A stretch of 9,197 nt of DNA from an uncultured Sphingomonadales bacterium (GTDB lineage Bacteria > Pseudomonadota > Alphaproteobacteria > Sphingomonadales > Sphingomonadaceae), in contig CAITOD010000704.1 of assembly GCA_903893935.1 (NCBI GenBank), positions 1 to 9,197 on the forward strand. The letters are read 5' to 3'. A model generated the notes under the pieces. The model ran no database searches. It was not told where the DNA came from and saw only the letters and a list, made by a program, of their open reading frames with translations. Positions 1-7,320 of this stretch are shown piece by piece; position 1 is the first letter of the stretch; every line of letters starts with the position of its first letter. A program made the position numbers and the translations under genes.

Positions 1-40
1 CACGCTTCGCGTGGTCCCCCTCCCCGTGCCGGGGAGGATG
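1..40. repeat. Part of a palindromic GC-rich intergenic repeat (REP-like), cut by the window edge
   Basis: Two adjacent palindromes lie just downstream of the glycosyltransferase stop. Bases 1-5 and 9-13 (CACGC/GCGTG) pair around a 3-base loop. Bases 19-26 and 30-37 (CCTCCCCG/CGGGGAGG) form a perfect 8-bp stem with a 3-base loop. No T-run follows on either strand, so this is not a standard intrinsic terminator, although it could slow polymerase or protect the 3' end of the minus-strand transcript. From general knowledge, paired hairpins of this CCTCCCC...GGGGAGG type are scattered between genes in sphingomonad genomes. That identity is recalled and not checked here, and the element continues beyond base 1. 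Confidence 0.5.
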
Positions 41-1231
41 TCAGGTGACTGTTTTGGTGTAGATTTCGGCCAGTTGCGCTGCATTGGCGTCCCAGCTGAA
101 GCGGTCGGCAAGGGCTGCCACCTCGTGCTGAGGCACGCGCGCGTCGAGCACTTCGCGCAGGCCTTGCGCGATCGCGCCGGCGTCGCGCGCGACCAGCCGG
201 CCGCCGGCGGGCCGGTCGATCACCTCGCGCGCGCCGCCGACATCGGGAATGACCAGCGCGGCGCCGCACGCCAGCGCTTCGATCCACGCATTGGCAATGC
301 CCTCGCGCTCTGAAATCAATGTCATCGCTTCGGCCGCGGCAAGCAACAGCGGGAGATCGTCGTGGCCCAGATTGCCGGCAAAGCGCACGCGCGCCTCGAG
401 CCCGGCCGCAGCGGCCTGCTGGCGCAAAGCGGCTTCCTCGGGCCCCGCGCCGACCAGCACCAGCACGACATCTTCGGGCAGTTGCGCCATCGCGGCAATC
501 GTCAGTGCCTGGCCCTTGATCGGGATCAGCGCGCCGACGCACGCCACCAGTCGCGCGCCCACGGGAAGATCGAGCGCGGGCAGCCGCTCGGCCAGCGCCT
601 TGCGCGCCTGATCGCGCGGGCGCGGTCTGAACCGTTCGCGATCGAGCCCGGTGTAATGCACGCTGATCTTATCGCCGGGCAGGCCGATTGCCGCCATGTC
701 GCGCGCGAGCGCCGCCGATACCGACAGCAGCACCCGCGCCTGTTGCGCGGCCGCAAGGATCTGCGCGCGCGCGGCGGGCACCGTGCCCCATAGCGCAATA
801 TCGCTGCCGCGCGCCTTGATCGCCAGCGGCAAGCCCAGCGCGCGCGCGATCCGCGCGGCAGCCGGGCCGTCGGGATAGAAGAACTGCGCATCGACCAGAT
901 CGAACGGTGTTTCGGCATGGAGCCGCCGCACCAGCGGCAGCACCGCCCGCGCGATCAGCGCTGGATTGAACCGCCCCGACAACCCCGGCACGATCGCAAA
1001 GCGCGGATGCCACACCGTGATCGGGTCACCCGGTTCCACTGCCGGAATCGCGCGCAGCGGCGCATAGCGCGCCAGCGGCAGCAGCGGGGGCAGGCCGATC
1101 GGGTTGATCACCGTCACGTGCCAGTCGCCGCGCCGCGCAAGTGTTTCCATCTGGTTTTTGACAAACCGTCCGAAACCGGGCCGCGGCGGCGCGGGGTAAA
1201 GCGTCGACAGCGACAGCAGGCGCAAAGTCAA
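41..1231 (-). CDS. GT4-family glycosyltransferase (GT-B fold)
   Basis: This 396-residue protein should transfer a sugar from a nucleotide-activated donor to a cell-envelope or exopolysaccharide acceptor; donor and acceptor cannot be read from sequence. The N-terminal lobe begins with the family-typical LSLSTLYP (residues 6-13) and a Pro/Gly-rich stretch ending GRFVKNQ. The C-terminal lobe has GALIPIKG (233-240), whose lysine sits where the donor phosphate is bound, and the E-x7-E motif as E310...E318 inside EGIANAWIEALACG. There is no signal peptide or membrane helix, so it is a cytoplasmic or membrane-associated enzyme. Its TTG start overlaps the TGA stop of the XRE gene (TTGA). No ATG or GTG lies between the preceding in-frame region and the conserved N-terminus; a second TTG two codons later is the only near alternative. 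Translation is probably coupled to the XRE gene. It stands alone, without other polysaccharide genes in view. Confidence 0.9.
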   Translation of the reverse strand: MTLRLLSLSTLYPAPPRPGFGRFVKNQMETLARRGDWHVTVINPIGLPPLLPLARYAPLRAIPAVEPGDPITVWHPRFAIVPGLSGRFNPALIARAVLPLVRRLHAETPFDLVDAQFFYPDGPAAARIARALGLPLAIKARGSDIALWGTVPAARAQILAAAQQARVLLSVSAALARDMAAIGLPGDKISVHYTGLDRERFRPRPRDQARKALAERLPALDLPVGARLVACVGALIPIKGQALTIAAMAQLPEDVVLVLVGAGPEEAALRQQAAAAGLEARVRFAGNLGHDDLPLLLAAAEAMTLISEREGIANAWIEALACGAALVIPDVGGAREVIDRPAGGRLVARDAGAIAQGLREVLDARVPQHEVAALADRFSWDANAAQLAEIYTKTVT

Positions 1232-1800
1232 AGCCGGCGCACCAGCATTTCCGCAACGCCGAGCCAGGCGGGTCGGTCGATCACCACCTGACGCTGGCCG
1301 ATCCCGGGGGGCAGCACCGCCACGCGTTCGCCATCGCGATCGATCATCCGCCCGAATACAAAGCGCCCGCCCGGTCGCGGCGCCAGCACATCGCGGTTGA
1401 GCGCGCGCGGGAACGCCTCGGGTTCGATCTGGCGCAGCCAGACCTGGTCGCCGCTGCGGTATTCGCCGGCACTTGCTTCGACCGCGATCACCACCGGCGC
1501 ACCGGCACCTCCCGGCATGGCCGGGAACAGCGCCTGGGTCGGGCTGGTCACCGCCTCTGCGCCATTCGGGCCAAGCCTGGCAATCAGGGCAGGGCTGGTG
1601 TTGCCGGCTGCCCTGACGAGCAATTGCGGATCGATTTCAAGCGCTGCGGCGATGCGGTTCATCCACGCCAGCGACAGCGAGCGCATCCCGGTTTCAAGCC
1701 GGCCGATCGTTTGTGCGGTGGTCGGCGGATCGCAGCGCGCGGCCACTTCGGCGAGCGTCAGCCCCTTTTGCCGACGGATGTCGCGAATGCGATTGATCAT
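1228..1800 (-). CDS. XRE-family HTH regulator with S24-like, apparently non-catalytic C-terminal domain
   Basis: This is a 190-residue likely transcription regulator. Residues about 3-62 form a Cro/CI-type helix-turn-helix, with RRQKGLTLAEVAARC leading into TAQTIGRLETGMRSLS and a following helix WMNRIAAALEID. After an Ala/Gly/Pro-rich linker (about 63-100), residues 101-190 recall the LexA/CI S24 fold: a strand VVIAVEAS, then YRSGDQVWLR (residues 114-123) at the place of the usual GD motif, and strands through GGRFVFGRMI. The usual catalytic Ser-Met context is replaced by E-A-S-A-G, and Gly-Arg stands where the catalytic Lys is expected, so self-cleavage seems unlikely. The ATG at 1798-1800 fits the N-terminus of such proteins, but no good ribosome binding site precedes it. 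The stop overlaps the glycosyltransferase start by 4 bases, which suggests co-expression. The target is unknown; autoregulation is plausible. Confidence 0.85.
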   Translation of the reverse strand: MINRIRDIRRQKGLTLAEVAARCDPPTTAQTIGRLETGMRSLSLAWMNRIAAALEIDPQLLVRAAGNTSPALIARLGPNGAEAVTSPTQALFPAMPGGAGAPVVIAVEASAGEYRSGDQVWLRQIEPEAFPRALNRDVLAPRPGGRFVFGRMIDRDGERVAVLPPGIGQRQVVIDRPAWLGVAEMLVRRL

Positions 1801-1852
1801 CTGGAAGGTCCCGGCTGCAGGGGAATGAATTGGCGCAAGTATTCCATCAACA

Positions 1853-1870
1853 GGGGGGGCGGGGCAAGGG
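1853..1870 (+). other. G-rich tract able to form a G-quadruplex
   Basis: A run of seven G (1853-1859) is followed by C, GGGG, CAA and GGG, giving four G-tracts of three or more within 18 bases on the plus strand. It lies 53-70 bases upstream of the XRE start codon, on the strand that is template for XRE and the glycosyltransferase, in the zone where their promoter would sit. Function is not shown; the seven-G run could simply be a mutable homopolymer. Confidence 0.35.
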
Positions 1871-1902
1871 TTTGTTGGCCCGCTTTGTTGGCGGGTTTAC
1901 CC

Positions 1903-1904
<2 letters not shown>
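1866..1904 (-). terminator. Compound hairpin at the 3' end of uup (possible weak terminator or transcript-end structure)
   Basis: An outer arm AAGGGT (1866-1871) pairs with ACCCTT (1899-1904). An inner arm CCCGC (1879-1883) pairs with GCGGG (1891-1895) around a 7-base loop. The structure starts inside the uup TAA stop codon. Reading the minus strand, no U-run follows, so it is not a textbook intrinsic terminator. It separates uup from the XRE-glycosyltransferase pair and may act by attenuation or 3'-end protection. The repeated TTTGTTGG inside it (1871 and 1884) is a short direct repeat. Confidence 0.35.
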
Positions 1905-3693
<1,789 letters not shown>

Positions 3694-3777
3694 GCGGGGG
3701 CGCATAAAGCAGTGCGCCCGATTGCGAAAGGGCCCGTGGCCGCTTGCGTCGTGCGCTGATCGGGTGTCGTAACAGTC

Positions 3778-3805
3778 TTGCAACCTTATTCACTATGCGT
3801 TCAAT
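3778..3805 (+). promoter_or_regulatory. Candidate OmpR/PhoP-type operator and promoter in the uup/pepSY divergent spacer
   Basis: Three hexamers start exactly 11 bases apart: TTGCAA (3778), TTCACT (3789) and TTCAAT (3800). The last two agree at 5 of 6 positions. OmpR/PhoP-family regulators usually bind direct repeats of about 6 bases in an 11-base phase, and such a regulator is encoded two genes downstream, so autoregulation is a reasonable inference. The outer hexamers also resemble sigma70 -35 and -10 boxes (4 of 6 matches each, 16-base spacer), which would put the RNA start near 3812. The two readings are not exclusive, and both are weak statistically. The whole spacer 3694-3831 (138 bases) holds no other gene that I can support. 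Confidence 0.4.
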
Positions 3806-3831
3806 GCCAGCATGATAGCAGCCCAGGCGTA

Positions 3832-4173
3832 ATGCGACGGAGTCGAATGACCCTGCTTGGCGAATTTGCCGCCCTCGCGCTGGTGCCGGGGGCTATGGGG
3901 GGCATGCATCCGATGGCTTCACGCAGCGGACCGATCGTACACCCGGGACACGAGGAACAGAACGCGGCGCGGCGCGAAGTGCGCGCGGGCAATGTGCATT
4001 CGTTGCGCGATATCGAACGCCGCGTGGTGCCGACAATGCCCGGCATGCAATATCTTGGCCCCGAATACGATTCGCTGGCAATGGCCTATCGGCTGAAATT
4101 CATCCGCGACGGCCGTGTGATGTTTGTCGATGTCGATGCCCGCACCGGGCAAGTGCTGGGCCGCACGCGCTGA
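3832..4173 (+). CDS. Small exported PepSY-domain protein
   Basis: The protein has 113 residues from this start. The N-terminus MRRSRMTLLGEFAALALVPG looks like a short signal peptide: a basic n-region, then a hydrophobic stretch, although the Glu within it is unusual. The mature part (from about residue 35) has the PepSY pattern: a helix with Arg-rich VRAGNVHSLRDIERRV, then strands YRLKFIRDGRVMFVDVD and a final TGQVLGR hairpin. PepSY domains are small modules often found in the envelope next to two-component systems, where they may modulate the sensor; that role here is inferred from the two genes downstream. Start choice is uncertain. ATG 3832 gives the basic n-region, whereas ATG 3847 has a better ribosome binding site (GGAG at 3839-3842) but loses the positive charges. 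The open frame reaches back to 3778, but that extra part looks non-coding. Confidence 0.78.
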   Translation: MRRSRMTLLGEFAALALVPGAMGGMHPMASRSGPIVHPGHEEQNAARREVRAGNVHSLRDIERRVVPTMPGMQYLGPEYDSLAMAYRLKFIRDGRVMFVDVDARTGQVLGRTR

Positions 4174-4200
4174 CATTCTGAACAAAGGGCAACTGTGCCA

Positions 4201-4223
4201 TTCCTTGACCGTTCATATTCAAG
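4201..4223 (+). promoter_or_regulatory. Possible second operator/promoter upstream of the response regulator
   Basis: In the 116-base gap between the PepSY gene and the response regulator, TTCCTT (4201) and TTCATA (4212) start 11 bases apart and are followed directly by TTCAAG (4218). TTGACC (4205-4210) is a good -35-like hexamer, but only AAGGAT (4229-4234, spacer 18) can serve as a poor -10. It may be an internal promoter for the kinase pair with the same type of site as the one upstream of the PepSY gene. The evidence is weak. Confidence 0.25.
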
Positions 4224-4240
4224 CGCGCAAGGATAAGACA

Positions 4241-4269
4241 CTGCGACGGGGCGCTTTCTCCCCGTGCAG
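4241..4269 (+). other. Leader hairpin just upstream of the response regulator
   Basis: CTGC (4241-4244), a bulged G, then ACGGGG (4246-4251) pair with CCCCGT (4260-4265) and GCAG (4266-4269) around an 8-base loop, giving a 10-bp stem with one bulge. It ends 20 bases before the ATG and next to the purine-rich AGCAGGGGCAAGAGA that should serve as ribosome binding site. There is no U-run, so termination is unlikely. It could stabilise the downstream message or tune translation. A second GCAG at 4271-4274 could compete for the CTGC arm. Confidence 0.45.
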
Positions 4270-4289
4270 AGCAGGGGCAAGAGACTTCC

Positions 4290-4967
4290 ATGCGTATCCT
4301 GATTGTCGAGGATGAACCCACGCTCGGCCGCCAGTTGAAATCGACGCTTGAGGCGAACGGTTACGCGGTCGATCTGTCGACCGATGGCGAAGACGGCCAC
4401 TTTCTTGGATCGACCGAACAATACGATGCGGTCGTGCTCGATCTCGGCCTGCCCGAAATCGACGGGCTGACCGTGCTCGGCATGTGGCGCAAGGAAGGCC
4501 GCAAGTTCCCGGTGCTGGTGCTGACCGCGCGCGACAGCTGGTCGGACAAAGTCGCCGGGCTCGACGCCGGCGCCGACGATTATCTCGCCAAGCCGTTCCA
4601 GAGCGAGGAACTGATTGCACGGCTGCGCGCGCTGATCCGCCGCGCCTCGGGCAACACCAGCGCCGAGCTGATCGCGGGCGATGTGCGGCTCGACACGCGT
4701 TCGGGCCGGGTCACGCTGGCGGGCGAGCCGGTCAAGCTGACCGCGCAGGAATACAAGCTGCTGTCTTATCTGCTCCACCACAAAGGCAAAGTGGTCAGCC
4801 GCACCGAACTGATCGAACACATTTACGATCAGGATTTCGATCGCGATTCGAACACGATAGAAGTGTTTGTCACGCGCATCCGCAAGAAGCTCGGTCCCGA
4901 TGTGATCACCACGATCCGTGGCCTCGGTTACAGCCTCAACGACCCCGCCCAGTCCGTCGGGGCGTGA
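4290..4967 (+). CDS. OmpR/PhoP-family response regulator
   Basis: This 225-residue cytoplasmic transcription factor is activated by phosphorylation from the adjacent kinase. The receiver domain (1-116) is complete: acidic pocket E7-D8, phosphoacceptor D51 in VVLDLGLPEIDG, T79 in VLVLTARD, Y98 and K101 in DDYLAKPF. The winged-helix DNA-binding domain spans about 126-217. It has the typical KLTAQEYKLLSYLL, the recognition helix region DSNTIEVFVTRIRKKLG (about 187-202) and the wing ending TTIRGLGYSL. Length and layout are those of the OmpR/PhoB group, and pairing with a PhoQ-like kinase suggests the PhoP branch. The ATG at 4290 is preceded by AAGAGA at a suitable distance and by a hairpin leader. 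The kinase starts around the stop codon of this gene, so the two are co-translated. Direct-repeat sites upstream of the PepSY gene are candidate self-targets. Confidence 0.95.
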   Translation: MRILIVEDEPTLGRQLKSTLEANGYAVDLSTDGEDGHFLGSTEQYDAVVLDLGLPEIDGLTVLGMWRKEGRKFPVLVLTARDSWSDKVAGLDAGADDYLAKPFQSEELIARLRALIRRASGNTSAELIAGDVRLDTRSGRVTLAGEPVKLTAQEYKLLSYLLHHKGKVVSRTELIEHIYDQDFDRDSNTIEVFVTRIRKKLGPDVITTIRGLGYSLNDPAQSVGA

Positions 4968-4977
4968 ACCGGTAGCG

Positions 4978-6387
4978 GTGCTGCCGGGGGCGTCGGGGGC
5001 CGACGCCGGGCAAGCTGCGTCCGGCGTTACCGCTCCGCACACCGGCTCGCTGCGCCGGCGGATGTTGTTCATTGCGTTTACGTGGATATTTGTGCTGCTG
5101 CTGGGCGGTGGCGTCGCGCTCGATCGCACGCTGACCGGGCTCGCCACGCGCAGTTTCGACGATCAGCTCGGGTATATGCTTACCGCCATGGTGGCGTCGG
5201 CCGAACTCGGCCCCGAAGGCGAGGTCTATTTCAGCCGTCCGCTCGGCGACCAGCGCTTTCAGGAACCCAACAGCGGGCTTTACTGGCAGATTTCGGGGCG
5301 CGGGCAGGAAGCTTTTCCCTCGCGCTCGCTGTGGGACCGCACTTTGCGGCTCCAGGGCGACCACTTCGACAACCAGCCGCATATCTACGACAGCGACCAG
5401 TTCGAAGGCGAGCCCTTGCGCGTGATCGAACGCTCGGTGATCCTGCCGGGCAGCCATACCGAATGGCAATTCGCGGTTGCCGAACGCCGGGGCGCGCTTG
5501 ATGCGCAGATCAATCGCATTCGCGCCATTCTGCTGTGGTCGTTTCTGGTGCTGGGGCTTGGACTGGTCGCGATGGCGGTGGCGCAGACGTATTACGGGCT
5601 CGGGCCGCTGCGCCGGGTGCGGCTCGCTATCATGCGGCTGCGCGAAGAAGGCGGGTCGCGGCTGATCGAACCGCTGCCGCTCGAAGTGCAGCCGCTGGTG
5701 CAGGAACTCAACGAATTGCTCGCGCATTCCGAACGCCAGGCCGAAGCCGCGCGCACGCATGCGGGCAATCTGGCGCACGCGCTCAAGACGCCGCTGACCG
5801 TGGTGACCAATGCCGCTGCCGCGCATGCCGACGATCTTGCCGAAACCGTTGCGCGCGAAGCCGCCGTCATGCGCCGCCAGGTCGATCACCACCTCGCGCG
5901 CGCGCGCGCGGTTGGCCGCCGAGCCGCCGGGCAATCGCGTGCAACGGTGCACGACAGCGTGGCGGCGGTGCTGCGCGCGGTCGAACGGCTCTATCCGCAC
6001 GTGCGCTTCGACCTTGACGGCGATCACGAAGTGCAAGTGGCGATCGAACGGCAGGATCTCGACGAAGTGCTCGGCAACCTGATCGAAAACGCCGCCAAAT
6101 ACGGTGGCGGATCGGTGTTCATCACGATCGATGCCAAATCGTCGGACGGCAGCCATTGCGACATCTGGATCGAAGACGATGGCGCGGGCATCCCCGCCGA
6201 CGCGCGCGACCGGTTGTTCTCGCGCGGCGCGCGGCTCGATACCAGCAAGCCGGGCACCGGGCTGGGCCTTGCCATCGTGCGCGATGTCGCGGAAATCTAT
6301 GGCGGATCGATCACGCTTGGCGAGAGCGAGGATCTGGGCGGCCTGCTGGTATGCCTGCGGCTGCCAAGGGCGCGCCACGCGAAGTAA
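4978..6387 (+). CDS. PhoQ-like membrane sensor histidine kinase
   Basis: This is an inner-membrane sensor of 469 residues from the GTG at 4978. A Pro/Ala-rich N-terminus and the basic SLRRRM lead into TM1 (about 29-48). A periplasmic domain of about 130 residues follows, without Cys, and then TM2 (about 182-205). A HAMP-like segment starts at GLGPLRRV. The H-box is GNLAHALKTPLTVV with phosphoacceptor H267; the KTPL form is that of PhoQ-type kinases. The HATPase domain has the N box GNLIENAAKYG (N371), G1 DDGAGIP (D401) and G2 GTGLGLAIV (426-434). All catalytic motifs are intact. The start is uncertain: GTG 4918 would overlap the regulator by 50 bases, GTG 4978 lies 10 bases after its stop, and ATG 5062 starts at TM1. 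Position after the regulator and PepSY genes implies one signalling unit. A (CG)8 run at 5895-5910 lies between H-box and ATPase domain. The ligand is unknown. Confidence 0.93.
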   Translation: MLPGASGADAGQAASGVTAPHTGSLRRRMLFIAFTWIFVLLLGGGVALDRTLTGLATRSFDDQLGYMLTAMVASAELGPEGEVYFSRPLGDQRFQEPNSGLYWQISGRGQEAFPSRSLWDRTLRLQGDHFDNQPHIYDSDQFEGEPLRVIERSVILPGSHTEWQFAVAERRGALDAQINRIRAILLWSFLVLGLGLVAMAVAQTYYGLGPLRRVRLAIMRLREEGGSRLIEPLPLEVQPLVQELNELLAHSERQAEAARTHAGNLAHALKTPLTVVTNAAAAHADDLAETVAREAAVMRRQVDHHLARARAVGRRAAGQSRATVHDSVAAVLRAVERLYPHVRFDLDGDHEVQVAIERQDLDEVLGNLIENAAKYGGGSVFITIDAKSSDGSHCDIWIEDDGAGIPADARDRLFSRGARLDTSKPGTGLGLAIVRDVAEIYGGSITLGESEDLGGLLVCLRLPRARHAK

Positions 6388-6432
6388 GCAAGCTATCCGA
6401 GTTGGGAATTTGCAAGCAATTGCGCACGCCTC

Positions 6433-7320
6433 TCACGCCCGCGGATGCGCCCCGCGATAGACTTCGAGCAGCCGCGCTGCATCGACGCGCGTGTAAATCT
6501 GCGTTGAAGAAAGGCTCGCGTGGCCGAGCAGTTCCTGCAGGCTGCGCAAATCGGCGCCCGCGCCCAGCAAGTGCGTGGCAAAGCTGTGGCGCAGCGCGTG
6601 CGGGGTTGCGGTGGCAGGCAGGCCAAGCGCCACGCGTGCGCGGGCCATCGCGCGGCGGATCATGCCGGCAGCCAGCGGCCCGCCTTTGGCGCCGCGAAAC
6701 AGCGGTTCGGTGCGCGCCAGCGGCCAGGGGACGAGGGCCGCATAGCGTTCGAGCGCGTCGCGCACGATCGGCAGGATCGCGACCAGTCGCTGCCGCCCGC
6801 CTTTGCCGGTGATCACCATGCTGTCGCCCGGCGGCAGGACTGCCGGCGTCAGCGACAGCGCTTCGCCGATGCGCAATCCCGCGCCATAAAGCAGCAAGAG
6901 CACTGCGGTGTCGCGCGCGGCGATCCATGGCTCGGCGGCGTCTTCGGCCACCGTTTCGGTCAGGTGCAGCGCTTCGTCGGGGGTGACCGGGCGGGGCAGA
7001 CCTTTCTTGACGCGCGGCCCGCGCAGGCGGGGTGCGGCGGCGGGCAATCCGGCCTGGCTGCGAGCAAAACCCAGAAATGCCTTGAGCGCGGACAGTTCGC
7101 GCGCGGCAGAGACCTGACCAATGCCGGTGGCGCGCCGCGCCGCCAGCTGCGTGCGCAAGTCTGCCACATCGAGCGCGGCAAGCGCGACCCAATCGGTCTC
7201 ACCCTGCGCTGCCAGCAGGCGCTCGGCGGTTGCGACATAGGCGCGCACGGTATGCGGCGAGCGGCGGCGCGCATGCGTCAGATGATCGTGCCAGGCGGCA
7301 AGGAGCGCGGGGCCGTTCAT
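6433..7320 (-). CDS. xerC: Site-specific tyrosine recombinase XerC
   Basis: This 295-residue enzyme acts with XerD at dif to resolve chromosome dimers before division. The N-terminal core-binding domain (about 1-100) has the SAM-like pattern with TVRAYVATAERLL. The catalytic domain carries the full set: R150 (GAGLRIGEAL), K173 (TGKGGRQR), H241 and R244 (HALRHSFATHLL), H267 (LLGHASLSSTQIYT) and nucleophile Y276. The ending VDAARLLEVYRGAHPRA matches XerC better than XerD, whose equivalent is usually a THVATERL type; the C/D choice rests on this and on length. Its ATG overlaps the hemW stop (ATGA), so translation is probably coupled. It converges on the kinase gene across 45 bases (6388-6432) in which I see no clear terminator, only the small palindrome GCAATTGC. 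A housekeeping, not phage, integrase: no att site or cargo is visible. Confidence 0.92.
   Translation of the reverse strand: MNGPALLAAWHDHLTHARRRSPHTVRAYVATAERLLAAQGETDWVALAALDVADLRTQLAARRATGIGQVSAARELSALKAFLGFARSQAGLPAAAPRLRGPRVKKGLPRPVTPDEALHLTETVAEDAAEPWIAARDTAVLLLLYGAGLRIGEALSLTPAVLPPGDSMVITGKGGRQRLVAILPIVRDALERYAALVPWPLARTEPLFRGAKGGPLAAGMIRRAMARARVALGLPATATPHALRHSFATHLLGAGADLRSLQELLGHASLSSTQIYTRVDAARLLEVYRGAHPRA

Noticed and set aside
1506..1530. Palindrome CCCGGC-ATG-GCCGGG as a regulatory site
   Set aside because: It lies inside the XRE coding region and encodes a Pro-Gly-Met-Ala-Gly linker; GC-rich coding makes such palindromes common.
3694..3783. 30-residue N-terminal extension of the uup frame
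   Set aside because: It has no family similarity, includes Cys/His-rich low-quality sequence and would cover the divergent promoter; ATG 3691-3693 matches the family start.
4086..5147. 353-codon open frame antisense to the response regulator
   Set aside because: It runs through the 3' end of the PepSY gene, the leader and the regulator and shows no domain pattern; shadow of GC-rich coding.
4936..6378. 480-codon open frame antisense to the histidine kinase
   Set aside because: The kinase motifs on the plus strand are all intact; the antisense frame is Arg/His/Gln-rich without a recognisable domain.
6388..6432. Bidirectional terminator between the kinase and xerC genes
   Set aside because: Only a short GCAATTGC palindrome is present, without a GC-rich stem or T-run on either strand.
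6433..7320. Tyrosine recombinase as sign of a mobile island
   Set aside because: It is of XerC type in a housekeeping operon; no att repeats, tRNA gene or cargo are visible.
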